A DNA stretch of 64,000 nucleotides from Paraglaciecola sp. MB-3u-78 (lineage in GTDB: Bacteria; Pseudomonadota; Gammaproteobacteria; Enterobacterales; Alteromonadaceae). Shown piece by piece: positions 43,505 to 53,319 of this stretch. Made by a program: the position numbers and the translations under genes. The notes beneath the pieces were generated by a model that was not told the origin of the DNA, made no database searches, and saw only the letters and a list, made by a program, of their open reading frames with translations. Each line of letters opens with the position of its first letter. Within the stretch, counting starts at the first letter, position 1. The stretch lies in assembly GCF_002835935.1 (NCBI RefSeq), contig NZ_PJCF01000087.1:1-64000 (forward strand). Direction: 5' to 3'.

Positions 43505-43729
43505 CTAGATCGCCATATCTTCATCATCAAACGGCAAGCCATTATCGGCAACATGCTGGTTGTAACGCTCTATTTTACCTTTATTGACCTCTTGCCATTT
43601 CTTAGCAATATCAGCGCGTAACGTGCGTTCAAGGGTCTGGCTCATATTAATGCCGAGCTTTTTAGCATCATCAGATAATGATTTCGAAATATACAAATTC
43701 ACTCTGGATTTATCTTGCGTGGTTTGCAT
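43505..43729 (-). CDS. ccdA: CcdA-type antitoxin
   Basis: I start at the ATG at 43729 (MQTTQDKSRVNLYISKSLSD), giving 74 residues as usual; a longer upstream frame is probably non-coding. The ribbon-helix-helix N-terminus (SRVNLYISKSLSDDAKKLGINMSQTLERTLRADI) binds DNA. The tail (RYNQHVADNGLPFDDEDMAI) binds CcdB. Confidence 0.9.
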   Translation of the reverse strand: MQTTQDKSRVNLYISKSLSDDAKKLGINMSQTLERTLRADIAKKWQEVNKGKIERYNQHVADNGLPFDDEDMAI

Positions 43730-44192
43730 TGAATATATCCTCACACTCATTTTTATACACACTAAACCATACGCACAAATTAAACCAATGAATAATTTTT
43801 CAGTACTAATCTGTGGGAATCTTTTCAAGTACTAAACAAAAAATGTCGCTAATTTTTAGTAAGCAGCATTTTCAATCTATTACCCTTCGTAACAGGCATT
43901 TACAGTTGTTCCAGTATTAATAGACTAGGAGCCAATATCGACGGCAATTTTTAAACCGTGTTTTATGATTGAGGCTAGAATCAAATTTTAACGTTAACAC
44001 CAATCCAATATCTATTGAATTATCAACTGCCAAGACAATCTTGGGATCGCCGTCTTACGTACAAATTCCATGATGCACTTCAAACTAAATTCAACGTAGT
44101 CATTGTTTATGGACAAAAATTGTTTTGGCGCAAGATTAGAGTCATCAATATAATTATAGTGGGCACAATTAATCACTTTCAAATGGACAAAA
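43730..44192. other. Intergenic region, nothing recognised
   Basis: About 460 AT-rich bases hold the presumed ccdAB promoter at the left and the promoter of the following gene at the right. No repeat unit from the island occurs here, so this is where the repeat-rich section ends. Confidence 0.4.
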
Positions 44193-45263
44193 ATGCCTAC
44201 ACTGACTCAACACCGCGTATATATTCCTACGAATGCACGCGCTAGCCACTATCTTTTAGCAGAAATAATTCCCAACGATGATTTTTATAAAAGCTTTAGT
44301 GATATTAATTGTTGTTATGAGGATATTGCGAAGGAGTTATTTACTTGTTGCGATGAGTACGAGCTTCATAACGTACATGTCTTAGCAAACGACAAGTTAC
44401 CTGTAGTGAGATTTAATCATGAGTCTTATCAACTAGAAACCGATAAACAAATGTTGTTTTTTTACAACCCAAGCTACCACGAAGCGCATAACATATATTA
44501 CACACCAGACACAGCAAGTAAAAAAATCAGGCTATTATTTTTAGCCACTGGCGATGATTTACGTGCTAACTCAGCGCAGTTTCATAATAAAGTTCAAAAG
44601 GTGTTAAACAACTTACAAAAGCAACTATTTCTAAACCAACCTCCTTTTAAACTGCGCGATCACCAACATTTAACCTATGATTTATTTGCCAAGGAAAAAG
44701 GCAATAAAGAAAGCTATGGTTATAAATTCAGAAGCCTCTACCCTCGTTATGAATCAAGACAATGCCATATTCCTAGTAATCATGCTGAAATGACTTATGC
44801 AACCTTTGCTATTCCTGTATCACGTGCCATTAAAACCCAGTTTCAATCACTGATACACAATAACGATTACACTCAGTTTTATGATTTTTTTGCAGATGTT
44901 TTTAAAGGTGCATGCCAATCAAACAAGTTAACTCACGGTGCTCTGGTAGCTAATGGCACGACGCCGATTGTCCGAAACAGTAAAATTGACATTAATGACG
45001 GAAATGCTGAATTACAAAAACTAAGTTTTGATGTTGAGTCAAATAAACCTCAAATAAAATGTATTTATCAAGCAACTAAACTAGTAGAGACACTGCATTT
45101 TGTAATTGTAGCAACTGAACAAAATAAACATCCAGTTGGTTACGGTCGTTTTATGAATCAAGTCGAAAAAACCATTCGCGTGCTATGTGATGAGTTTCCT
45201 ATAAATAAGCAACGTCAGGATTTGTCAGTACGATTTTTTCAGCATATAAGCTACCTGTTATAA
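44193..45263 (+). CDS. DUF3083-like conserved protein
   Basis: A 356-residue cytoplasmic protein. From memory its opening (HRVYIPTNARASHYLLAEII), FFYNPSYHEAHN, IRLLFLATGDDLRAN and KLRDHQHLTYDLFAKEKG resemble the DUF3083 family, restricted to Alteromonadales-type gammaproteobacteria. Function is unknown. It stands alone, followed by a clear terminator. It marks the return to core genome. Confidence 0.65.
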   Translation: MPTLTQHRVYIPTNARASHYLLAEIIPNDDFYKSFSDINCCYEDIAKELFTCCDEYELHNVHVLANDKLPVVRFNHESYQLETDKQMLFFYNPSYHEAHNIYYTPDTASKKIRLLFLATGDDLRANSAQFHNKVQKVLNNLQKQLFLNQPPFKLRDHQHLTYDLFAKEKGNKESYGYKFRSLYPRYESRQCHIPSNHAEMTYATFAIPVSRAIKTQFQSLIHNNDYTQFYDFFADVFKGACQSNKLTHGALVANGTTPIVRNSKIDINDGNAELQKLSFDVESNKPQIKCIYQATKLVETLHFVIVATEQNKHPVGYGRFMNQVEKTIRVLCDEFPINKQRQDLSVRFFQHISYLL

Positions 45264-45272
45264 AAAAGCGGC

Positions 45273-45325
45273 CCAACTGATTGGCGTTTTGTTCTTTGAT
45301 ATCAAGCTCAATCAGTTGGTTTTTA
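45273..45325 (+). terminator. Rho-independent terminator after the DUF3083-like gene
   Basis: Stem CCAACTGATTG / CAATCAGTTGG (45273-45283 and 45309-45319) is followed by TTTTTA. It lies 10 bases after the stop. Confidence 0.75.
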
Positions 45326-45608
45326 ACATGTTTTTTTATGCTTTAATCACTTGCATAACATGGCTAGTTACTAACTTTGGCTCTCCCCTAATAACCATGT
45401 GATTGTGATTTTTGGGGATCTCTAACTCTTGAATATCAAAGTCCTAGTCAATCTAAAAATTGGATAAATGGGCTCAGATCCGTTTTATGTGAAAAAATAG
45501 CATCGACAAAATCAATATTTACATAATCACCCCATCATAATAAAATGCAAAAAACAGTTGCTTGAAGAACCATTATTTCTATATACCTTTAGAGTTTTGG
45601 AGTTAATT

Positions 45609-45743
45609 ATGGATATTGATAAAGATAAAATAGACGATGCAGCACTGGCTTTAATGTATCTCACATTGCACGATAACTTCCGAGTATGGAAACAAATTGA
45701 TTGGGAAGTCACTAATCGGTTATATCAAATACGCTTACCCTAG
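45609..45743 (+). pseudogene. DUF6429-like fragment
   Basis: The frame MDIDKDKIDDAALALMYLTL then HDNFRVWKQIDWEVTNRLYQ matches, from memory, the start of small DUF6429 proteins, which are usually about 70-80 residues. Here it stops after 44 residues and the rest is not found downstream, so it appears truncated. Function unknown. Confidence 0.5.
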
Positions 45744-45829
45744 GTTTATTTGCGGGGCGATTCAATTTAATGGCTACATCTTGATTGTCTAATGGCAGGA
45801 ATTCAGGTAAGACTTTTAATTGCGTTTAT

Positions 45830-46390
45830 TTAACTCATCCTTATTGCAGGTAAAAGTGCTTCTATTCTTTCATTAAACTTTTTGACCAAGTCGATCAGGG
45901 TTGTAATATTCTCAATCGCGTTTATGGGCTCATCAATTGAATCACCTAATTCATCCCACAATGCTTGTAACCCGTCTAAATCACTTTTAATGGTTGTAGC
46001 ACTATGTTTTTGTATCGCCGAGGCGAGGTTGTCAGCATCAATACCTGACTCGGTAGAATACAAATCATAAATGAAGTTAAGGCCAATCTCGATGAGCTAA
46101 ATAACCCGTTAAATCATGGGTGTTAACTTGGGTTATGACACTAGGATGGTAAAAACGACCATTGGTTGGTTCCCGCCTATAACGTTTCACAAGCATAAAG
46201 GGGTCATATTTGTGCGAAGCAACGGTCATTTTTTTAATACAATCGTCTATATCATCGGTGACGACATTCGTTTTGGGATCAGCACCATTGATGTCATTTA
46301 CCTCGTGGATGATCCGGCTAACATTGGCAATAGACCAATATTTTTCAATCTTCTCGTGGACTGTACTAAAATGATCAAGTTCTTAGCCAT
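45830..46390 (-). pseudogene. Decayed gene with two frameshifts
   Basis: Three collinear frames on the minus strand read as one protein of about 190 residues. They are MAKN at 46390, then DHFSTVHEKIEKYWSIANVS ... YDPFMLVKRYRREPTNGRFY to GYLAH. The third is LIEIGLNFIYDLYSTESGID ... NITTLIDLVKKFNERIEALLPAIRMS, stopping at 45830. Frame changes lie near 46375 and 46090. The family is not recognised; the composition is protein-like throughout. Confidence 0.65.
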
Positions 46391-46539
46391 TATTATTCAC
46401 TCTTTAAGTATTCAGTATTAGCAAATAAGATTGGAAAAACAGTGCGGTATGAACACCTCCATATGCTTTCTTGCGTCGATTGATGTACATCCAATATCAT
46501 CAGTGTTCAGTCTGTACTTCTGTACGTTTTTAGCTAGCC

Positions 46540-46599
46540 TTATGATTTATTAGAATAAAAATAGAAAATAAATAAGATTTTCATTCTAATAAATCATAA
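46540..46599. repeat. 17-bp perfect inverted repeat near the fabB terminator
   Basis: TTATGATTTATTAGAAT (46540-46556) and its exact complement (46583-46599) are separated by 26 AT-rich bases. There is no T-run, so this is not a standard terminator. It may be a processing hairpin or a relic of a small element. Confidence 0.55.
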
Positions 46600-46603
46600 C
46601 TTA

Positions 46604-46640
46604 AAAAAAATGCCGCTCATTTTACTGAGTGGCATTTTTA
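46604..46640 (-). terminator. Rho-independent terminator of fabB
   Basis: Stem TGCCGCTCA / TGAGTGGCA (46611-46619 and 46626-46634) is flanked by A8 on one side and T5 on the other, so it may work in both directions. It lies 42 bases after the fabB stop. Confidence 0.85.
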
Positions 46641-46681
46641 TCAAACATAAATTTCGTCGAAACGAAGATTAGGGTGTGTAG

Positions 46682-47896
46682 TTACCCCTGATACTTCTGC
46701 ATCACCAAAGTGGCGTTGGTGCCACCAAAACCAAAGCTATTTGACATAACTGTGGTTAATTTACTTGCACGGGTTTCAGTGACTACGTCCATGCCTGCGG
46801 CTTTTTCGTCCAAGTTATCAATATTGATTGATGGTGCGATAAAATCATTTTCCATCATCAAAATACTGTAAATCGCTTCGTTTACACCGGCAGCCCCTAA
46901 TGCATGACCCGTCATGGCTTTAGTGGCACTCAGTGGTGGCGTGGTATCACCAAACACTTCACGAATTGCCCACAACTCTTTCACGTCGCCCACTGGGGTC
47001 GAAGTGCCGTGAGTATTGATATAATCAATGGGTTTATCTAAACCTTGCATGGCTTGTTGCATACAACGTACTGCACCTTCACCAGAAGGAGCAACCATGT
47101 CGGCACCGTCTGATGTGGCACCATAACCCACAATTTCAGCGTAAATTTTGGCACCACGAGCTAACGCATGTTCAAGTTCTTCGACTACCACAATTCCGCC
47201 ACCACCAGCACCAACAAATCCATCGCGATCGTTGTCGTAGGTACGAGAGGCTTTGGTTGGGTTGTCGTTATACTTAGTTGACATGGCACCCATAGCATCA
47301 AATTCTGCAGACAAGGTGTAATGTAATTCTTCACCACCACCAGCAAAAACAATATCTTGTTTGCCTAATTGAATTTGTTCTAACGCGTTACCAATACAGT
47401 GAGCACTGGTGGAACAAGCAGAACTAATCGAGTAGTTCACCCCTTTGATTTTAAAAGGAGTAGCCAAACAAGCTGATACGGTACTGCCCATACAACGGGT
47501 TACCATGTATGGCCCAATACGTTTTACGCCTTTTTCACGCAAAATATCGATAGCTTCAACTTGGTTTTTAGACGATGCCCCACCAGAACCAGCAATAATG
47601 CCCGTTCTTACGTTAGACACCATGTCATCAGGCAAACCTGAATCTTCAATCGCTTGTTGCATGGCAATATAGGCATAACCAGCAGCTTCGCCCATAAAAC
47701 GTAATATTTTACGATCAATGTGCTCTTTAATATCTATATTAACTTTTCCCCAAACTTGGCTGCGCATACCCGCTTGTTCAAATTCTTCGGAAAAAGTAAT
47801 ACCCGAACGACCTTCTCTAAGAGAGGTTGTTACTTCATCTTTATTGTTACCTATGCTGGATACTATGCCCAGCCCAGTAATTACCGCTCTTCTCAT
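46682..47896 (-). CDS. fabB: 3-oxoacyl-ACP synthase I (KAS I)
   Basis: A 404-residue thiolase-fold condensing enzyme that extends acyl-ACP with malonyl-ACP and is required for unsaturated fatty acid synthesis. The catalytic Cys161 is in [10 protein letters not shown], His296 in [12 protein letters not shown], Lys326 in SATKAMTGH and His331. The length and [11 protein letters not shown] end match FabB. It is divergent from mnmC as in E. coli. A palindrome 67 bp upstream resembles the FabR site, fitting control by membrane unsaturation, which would matter in a cold habitat. Confidence 0.97.
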   Translation of the reverse strand: MRRAVITGLGIVSSIGNNKDEVTTSLREGRSGITFSEEFEQAGMRSQVWGKVNIDIKEHIDRKILRFMGEAAGYAYIAMQQAIEDSGLPDDMVSNVRTGIIAGSGGASSKNQVEAIDILREKGVKRIGPYMVTRCMGSTVSACLATPFKIKGVNYSISSACSTSAHCIGNALEQIQLGKQDIVFAGGGEELHYTLSAEFDAMGAMSTKYNDNPTKASRTYDNDRDGFVGAGGGGIVVVEELEHALARGAKIYAEIVGYGATSDGADMVAPSGEGAVRCMQQAMQGLDKPIDYINTHGTSTPVGDVKELWAIREVFGDTTPPLSATKAMTGHALGAAGVNEAIYSILMMENDFIAPSINIDNLDEKAAGMDVVTETRASKLTTVMSNSFGFGGTNATLVMQKYQG

Positions 47897-47962
47897 GATT
47901 AACCCTTCAGGAAAAATTTGTCCATATTCTAATGAATTTACTCAGCCAACTGGTCTGCTTTG

Positions 47963-47980
47963 AGCGCACACGTGTTAGCT
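47963..47980 (-). promoter_or_regulatory. FabR-like operator upstream of fabB
   Basis: AGCGCACACGTGTTAGCT is a near-palindrome (AGC...GCT with CACGTG core). It resembles the FabR-binding site in E. coli fabA and fabB promoters (AGCGTACANNTGTNCGCT type). Distance to the fabB start is 67 bp. Assignment is by memory of the motif. Confidence 0.55.
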
Positions 47981-48102
47981 TAATTTGAAAATCAAAGCCA
48001 TGCAAATGATTACTGTGATTGTTGTGACCTGACGCATACCTTAAACTGTACAATTATATAATATCCTGCTTTGTATGCATGACTATCTAGAGTTTAATTA
48101 AT

Positions 48103-50094
48103 TTGACTATTGCCAACGCCAAGATTCGGTTTAATGAAAATGGCACCCCTTATGCCACACAGTTTGAAGACCTATACTTTTCTGATAATCAGGGTCTCGA
48201 TGAAACTAACCACGTGTTTGTTAAACACAACAAACTACTACAACGTTGGGAAAATTGGCAAAATCAACAGTTTGTCATAGCTGAAACTGGGTTTGGCACT
48301 GGACTGAATGTATTGGTGACTATGTTGCACTTCGACATATTTAGACAACAAAGCGACAACCCAACGTTTAGATTACATTTTATTTCTATCGAAAAATTTC
48401 CTATTAGTCATGAGGATTTAGCCAAAGCTCTCTCCCTTTACCCCGAGTTAGCACCCTACTCTCACGCTCTGCTTGAGCAATACCCGATACCCGTGGCAGG
48501 TTGTCACCGCCTGACGTTTCTTGGCGGTAAGGTCATTTTGGACTTGTGGCTAGGTGATGTGCATGAGGTTTTACCTAAAATGGAAAACAAACCCCAAGGT
48601 CTAATCGATACCTGGTTTCTTGATGGCTTTGCGCCCAGTAAAAACCCTGAGATGTGGACCCAAGGGTTATTTGAGCACATGGCGTTACTTGCTAAAGATC
48701 AATGCCACTTTGCCACTTTCACTGCTGCAGGACATGTGAAACGTGGCCTTAGAGAAGCTGGGTTTGATGTACAGAAACAACCAGGTCATGGTCGCAAACG
48801 GGATATGTTGGCGGGATCAATTGATAAACCAGCAGATAACCTTAGTCGATTACCTTATTTTGCTCGAAAACCCGCAACGATGAACAAAACACCCAAGATT
48901 GCCATCATTGGAGGGGGCTTAGCAGCAGCAAACTGTGCCTACGCCCTGAGTAAAAGAGGTTTACAAGCCACACTTTATTGCCAAGATAATGCTTTAGCGG
49001 CAGGGGCTTCAGGTAATGCCCAAGGTGGATTTTACCCGCAACTCAATGCACAAGCTGGTCACGCCAGTCAAATCCATGCCTTGTCATTCAATTATGCTAG
49101 CAAGTTATATCAACAGTTACTCAATCAAGGTATTCACTATAGTCATCAGTGGTGCGGTACTTTTCAGGTAGCCTTTAATGACAAGGTGGCCGCTCGATAT
49201 CGTAAATTAGTTGATAACCAAACATGGCCAGACGCTTTGATACATTGGATTGACGCACAACAAGCAACAAACATTGCTAAAGTGGATTTACCCTATCCGG
49301 GCTTATTTATTCCACAAGGAGGATGGATTAATCTGCCGGAGTTGGTGGCAGGGCTTGTCAAAGCCGCTGACTCAACTGTGGTTATTAATCAACAACTAAC
49401 CTCCTTAGCCCGCACCAATGGCCCATGGCAACTTAATTGGCAAGATGGTAGCCAATGTGATGCGGATATTGTGATTATGGCAACGGGCAGCGATAGCGCC
49501 GCTTTTCAGCAGATGTCACCACTGCCATTTCGCTTGGTCAGAGGCCAAGTAGAAGCGATCAACAGTCAAAACGCGCTAGCTAATCTATCCACAGTATTGT
49601 GCCATAAAGGGTATTTAACCCCAGCTTGGCAAGGCTCTCACGCTATGGGATCAACCTATGTCAAAGATGATACAAACCGTGATTATCGACTATCCGAACA
49701 ACAAACCAATCTCACTATGCATCAGCAAGCCCTGGAAAAATGTGACTGGATTAATGATATTCAGCCCACTACGAGTGGCCGAGCAGCAATAAGATGCAGT
49801 ACACCAGATCATTTACCCATGGTAGGAGCGGTGCCCGATACCAAGATACAATCAGAACAATATCATGACTTGTATAAGGCGTTGCCTGCCAAACACTACC
49901 CGCCACCTATTAACCACACTGACTTATTTATGCTATGTGGTTTAGGCTCAAGAGGATTAAGCACTGCGCCTCTTTGCGCAGAAATATTAGTCAGTCAGAT
50001 ATTAAACGAGCCCTTGCCGCTGTCGAGCAATTTATTGGATGCTTTAAACCCCAATCGTTTTTTAATTAGGGGGCTGATCCGCCGGCAGGGATGA
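48103..50094 (+). CDS. mnmC: Bifunctional tRNA mnm5s2U34 methyltransferase / oxidoreductase
   Basis: A 663-residue two-domain enzyme that finishes the 5-methylaminomethyl group at U34 of tRNA. The N-terminal SAM domain has ETGFGTGLNV (61-70) and TWFLDGFAPSKNPEMW (about 169-184). The C-terminal FAD domain begins IAIIGGGLAAANCAYAL (about 265-281) and holds GASGNAQGGFYPQLN, with a conserved end CGLGSRGLSTAPL. I accept the TTG start at 48103: the frame is closed upstream and the N-terminus aligns with E. coli MnmC. Order with fabB is conserved. Confidence 0.95.
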   Translation: MTIANAKIRFNENGTPYATQFEDLYFSDNQGLDETNHVFVKHNKLLQRWENWQNQQFVIAETGFGTGLNVLVTMLHFDIFRQQSDNPTFRLHFISIEKFPISHEDLAKALSLYPELAPYSHALLEQYPIPVAGCHRLTFLGGKVILDLWLGDVHEVLPKMENKPQGLIDTWFLDGFAPSKNPEMWTQGLFEHMALLAKDQCHFATFTAAGHVKRGLREAGFDVQKQPGHGRKRDMLAGSIDKPADNLSRLPYFARKPATMNKTPKIAIIGGGLAAANCAYALSKRGLQATLYCQDNALAAGASGNAQGGFYPQLNAQAGHASQIHALSFNYASKLYQQLLNQGIHYSHQWCGTFQVAFNDKVAARYRKLVDNQTWPDALIHWIDAQQATNIAKVDLPYPGLFIPQGGWINLPELVAGLVKAADSTVVINQQLTSLARTNGPWQLNWQDGSQCDADIVIMATGSDSAAFQQMSPLPFRLVRGQVEAINSQNALANLSTVLCHKGYLTPAWQGSHAMGSTYVKDDTNRDYRLSEQQTNLTMHQQALEKCDWINDIQPTTSGRAAIRCSTPDHLPMVGAVPDTKIQSEQYHDLYKALPAKHYPPPINHTDLFMLCGLGSRGLSTAPLCAEILVSQILNEPLPLSSNLLDALNPNRFLIRGLIRRQG

Positions 50095-50189
50095 TATTTG
50101 CAGCAGACATTTTCAGTTTTCAAACTTGGGGCTATACTTTTTAATCAGAGGTTAATGATAAACCCACTTTGCTAATGGACTGACATGTT

Positions 50190-50843
50190 ATGAGCGAACC
50201 CCATAAGTCGTTTTTTCACACATTTACTGGCGTGATAACTGCCATCACTTCATTGATCATTGCCCTTACTGGTTTATATGCGGCAACGGGGGGATTTAAT
50301 TTCAACACACTAGCCGCCCCTCCATCTAGCAACACCGAGAAATCGGTGGTCAGCACATCAGAGCAAGATCACCAAAAGCAGCTTGAAGCATTAAAACGAC
50401 AAAAACAAATTGATGATTTACGTATTACCCAACAAAAACAAACCCTCTTAGCGGAACAAGAACTGGCGGCCCTGAGGGCGAAAAATGCCAAATTAAATCA
50501 AAATATAACCGTCATTCCGGATCAGTCTTCCCAATACCATGTTACTAACAACCTTTCTGGTCGCTGGCATTATGCTAATGCAGCAGGTACCTACGTTTTT
50601 GTGCTTGAACAAAATGGCAGTGAACTATTATTACAAGAATTTGACAGTTACGGTAACAACGTGGGCAACGGCAGTGGCGTAATCCAAGGGACACAGGTGT
50701 TCCTAAATTGGGTTGAACCATATTTGTTTATCATGAGCTTAGAAATAGAAGCACAGTTACAGATAAACTCACAAGGCAACGCGTTAATCGGCAATATGTT
50801 CGCCCAGGGCAATACCGTCCCAATCGCACTTTACCGACAATAA
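50190..50843 (+). CDS. Membrane-anchored coiled-coil protein, unknown
   Basis: A 217-residue protein. One membrane helix (FTGVITAITSLIIALTGLYAA, 12-32) is followed by a coiled coil (HQKQLEALKRQKQIDDLRITQQKQTLLAEQELAALRAKNAKLNQ, about 60-105). A beta-rich C-terminal domain (LSGRWHYANAAGTYVFVLEQNG to GNTVPIALYR) is reminiscent of small lipocalin-like folds. The C-terminal domain is probably periplasmic. The family is not recognised. It follows mnmC by 95 bases. Confidence 0.7.
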   Translation: MSEPHKSFFHTFTGVITAITSLIIALTGLYAATGGFNFNTLAAPPSSNTEKSVVSTSEQDHQKQLEALKRQKQIDDLRITQQKQTLLAEQELAALRAKNAKLNQNITVIPDQSSQYHVTNNLSGRWHYANAAGTYVFVLEQNGSELLLQEFDSYGNNVGNGSGVIQGTQVFLNWVEPYLFIMSLEIEAQLQINSQGNALIGNMFAQGNTVPIALYRQ

Positions 50844-50875
50844 ACCTTAATGTGCGTTTTTAACTATGAATATTT

Positions 50876-51064
50876 TTATGCTTTTTGAAAACTATCAACA
50901 AGAATGTGAAATTCACTAATAGACAACCCTTGAACTAGACTGACATTGTTTTGACGAACATGGCGCTTATACCCGTCGACGTGCATGAACACGACTAACT
51001 TATCCTGTGTATCTACTTTGAATGTCTTATTTCCATGGAGAAGTATTAGTCCGTTAATCTCCAT
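50876..51064 (-). CDS. Small hypothetical protein
   Basis: From the ATG at 51064 the frame gives 62 residues (MEINGLILLHGNKTFKVDTQ ... SISEFHILVDSFQKA), preceded by AAAAAGGAACG. A longer start 14 codons upstream is possible. The composition is protein-like; no family is recognised. It may be a surface-strand regulatory protein, but nothing supports a function. Confidence 0.45.
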   Translation of the reverse strand: MEINGLILLHGNKTFKVDTQDKLVVFMHVDGYKRHVRQNNVSLVQGLSISEFHILVDSFQKA

Positions 51065-51179
51065 GTAGGTCCGTTCCTTTTTCAATTGATGCTGGCGTGC
51101 ATCCAATCAAAAAGTAGAACAGTGCAAATTTTGTATTTTTTGAAGTGTTATACCGCTCGCCATTGGTTATTATACTGGG

Positions 51180-51473
51180 CTAACCCTCTAACAATATCTG
51201 CCATAAACCTAACACTTGTTGCTGATCATCAGCGATGAGTTCGTTGTGACTAAAAGCAGCGGTTAAACTGGTGTCCATCAGCTCAGCTAATTGTTTAACT
51301 TGTGTCATTTTTTGCACTTGGCTTTGCCCAGCTTGCACGGCAAAGTGCCCTTGCAAATAGCTGGCAATAAACAACTCTTGATCGTTTCCATGCTGTACCA
51401 CTTGGTCTAAGTAACGTTCGGTTTTATGAATAAAAGAAGTAAGCTCATTTTGTTGCTGCTTGGATGATGTCAA
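51180..51473 (-). CDS. yfcL: YfcL family protein
   Basis: A 97-residue helical protein. IHKTERYLDQVVQHGNDQELFIASYLQGHFAVQAGQ and DDQQQVLGLWQILLEG match E. coli YfcL in pattern. Its function is unknown. It overlaps the preceding gene by four bases. In E. coli yfcL also lies beside mnmC and epmC, which supports the call. Confidence 0.82.
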   Translation of the reverse strand: MTSSKQQQNELTSFIHKTERYLDQVVQHGNDQELFIASYLQGHFAVQAGQSQVQKMTQVKQLAELMDTSLTAAFSHNELIADDQQQVLGLWQILLEG

Positions 51474-52645
51474 ACCGTGTCCTTAATAGGTAAATTTAAA
51501 TTGGCTATGGGGTATAACACTTGGTCGTGATATCCGGTAATGATACTGATTAGCCCTGACAGTTGTTGATCGACATGTGTATCACCAGAGTCAACAATCA
51601 GTGGACGTCCAGACAAATTAGACAGCTTGCTTTTGGTCGCAACCAACAAGATGTTATCTTTATCTAAAGATCTTAAAAAATCCGCGCTCAATTGCTGGTT
51701 TCCGCGGCCTATTATATGTCCTTGACCACCAATTAAGGTCAGCACCAACTTGCAGTTTTGATGGGTTGTCAGCGCGACTAATTCGCTGGCAGTCACATCA
51801 CTGGCCAGTAGGTGTTTGTGTTTAATCACATCAACACCTAACAAGGTATTTTTAATGCCCAGCTCTTGCATCACAAATTCAACGGTAGAGCCTGAGCCCA
51901 TTACAAATAAATGCTCAGGGTTGTCCTCGATGATCTCAATGATATGGGCGGCGATATCCGCCAAGACCAGTTCATCCGACTCTTTGCCGCCCATTTTAAC
52001 GGCTTGAATATATCTGAGTTCAGTGGGTACCTGCATTTCACCAAATTGACGGGCATTGACTTTACCATTTCTAAACAGCGCTTCATCAATATCCATGACC
52101 TGGGCGTCACTGACACTGACAATTTCACCCTGTATCACTTGTTTCAATACTCTACCGGCGGCCGCTGGCGTAATAGCATAAACAGCCGAGTGAATTTTGC
52201 AGCCTGCAGGCACACCCAAAACAGGTACTGAACTGCCCACTACATGACAAACATTACGGGCGGTGCCATCGCCACCAGCAAATAAAATCAAATCCACTTG
52301 ATGGGCAAGCAAAGCTTTTGCTGTAGCTTCAGAGTCTTGGCTTTCTGTTTGTGAGTTTTCAGGCTGATAGACCACGGAGTAGCTAAAGCCCATATCCTTA
52401 GCCAAAGTTTCGCCCATATCACCTGATGCAACATATAGCTGCACTTGGTCTTGTATAGGTACAATATGTGCAAGGGCTAAGCGGGTTTTATCTAAGGCTT
52501 TTTTTTCTGCCCCCATAGATAAGGCTTTTTCGCGGATTTCAATACCATCGCTACCTTTTAAGGCTAAGGCCCCACCAATGCCTGCATAAGGATTGATTAA
52601 CACACCTAACTTAAACAGTCTGTGAGGCTTAGGCTGATTCAACAT
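51470..52645 (-). CDS. ATP-NAD kinase-like (AcoX/DAGK-clan) protein
   Basis: I start at the ATG at 52645 (MLNQPKPHRLFKLGVLINPYAGIGG), since CGGGAG lies eight bases upstream and the longer frame reads through epmC. The 391-residue protein has the NAD kinase-type motifs NPYAGIGG (18-25) and LFAGGDGTARNV (121-132), then GVPAGCKIHSAVYA. Family members are annotated as ATP-NAD kinase or acetoin-catabolism AcoX-like; the substrate is unproven. It overlaps epmC by 17 bases and yfcL by four. Confidence 0.85.
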   Translation of the reverse strand: MLNQPKPHRLFKLGVLINPYAGIGGALALKGSDGIEIREKALSMGAEKKALDKTRLALAHIVPIQDQVQLYVASGDMGETLAKDMGFSYSVVYQPENSQTESQDSEATAKALLAHQVDLILFAGGDGTARNVCHVVGSSVPVLGVPAGCKIHSAVYAITPAAAGRVLKQVIQGEIVSVSDAQVMDIDEALFRNGKVNARQFGEMQVPTELRYIQAVKMGGKESDELVLADIAAHIIEIIEDNPEHLFVMGSGSTVEFVMQELGIKNTLLGVDVIKHKHLLASDVTASELVALTTHQNCKLVLTLIGGQGHIIGRGNQQLSADFLRSLDKDNILLVATKSKLSNLSGRPLIVDSGDTHVDQQLSGLISIITGYHDQVLYPIANLNLPIKDTV

Positions 52646-53225
52646 CGAACATCTCCCGGTGCAGATTGTCTGTTTGATAAAACCTTTGTAATATCCCCAT
52701 GAACTCTGCGGCACGAGGTGGAAAACCATGATCTAGATACAGCATAATTTGACGCTTTACTGCCTCTTGGAAACTTTGAGTATTAGCAACTGCACCATTT
52801 AAATTATCGGTACTGACCGTAAAGGGTTTGCCTGATGCACAAGAAAAAGCCCACTCGATAGCTTGGGGTTTCACTTCTACCTTTTCAAATTCAACCTGTT
52901 GTTTACTATTTCTACCATCAGGTTGATACCAATAACCATAGTCCTCTAACAAACGCCTTTGTTTGCCGGCAATACACCAGTGGGCTATTTCATGTAATGC
53001 ACTGGCAAAGTAGCCATGGGCAAATACAATCTGGTGATGTTGTGGTGAACGTCTAGCGGGAATATAGATAGGTTCATGGTCTCCCTTTGCCAAAACCGTA
53101 TTTTCAGTCTCGATAAAAGTAGCGTTGAATAACAGGATAAGATCCTGATAGTTGTGCAACCTTGTCCCGGCTGAAGACAGCGAGGCAGTGGTTTGTTTGA
53201 GAGGTAAGGCAATGTTCATATTCAT
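52629..53225 (-). CDS. epmC: Elongation factor P hydroxylase
   Basis: A 198-residue protein matching E. coli EpmC (YfcM), which hydroxylates the lysylated Lys of EF-P. The metal site is SALHEIAHWCIAGKQRRLLEDYGYWYQPDGR (HEIAH at 78-82), and FEKVEVKPQAIEWAFS is conserved. It is first gene of the epmC / kinase-like / yfcL operon. Its promoter region is bounded by an ISAs1-family insertion 95 bp upstream. Confidence 0.93.
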   Translation of the reverse strand: MNMNIALPLKQTTASLSSAGTRLHNYQDLILLFNATFIETENTVLAKGDHEPIYIPARRSPQHHQIVFAHGYFASALHEIAHWCIAGKQRRLLEDYGYWYQPDGRNSKQQVEFEKVEVKPQAIEWAFSCASGKPFTVSTDNLNGAVANTQSFQEAVKRQIMLYLDHGFPPRAAEFMGILQRFYQTDNLHREMFDVESA

Positions 53226-53319
53226 AAGGGCGGCATTCTATACATAAAGAGCATACATAAAAAGACTTCAGGTGCAGACTCAGTAAAACATTAGTCGAAT
53301 ATTTAGCCTCTGAGTTTGG

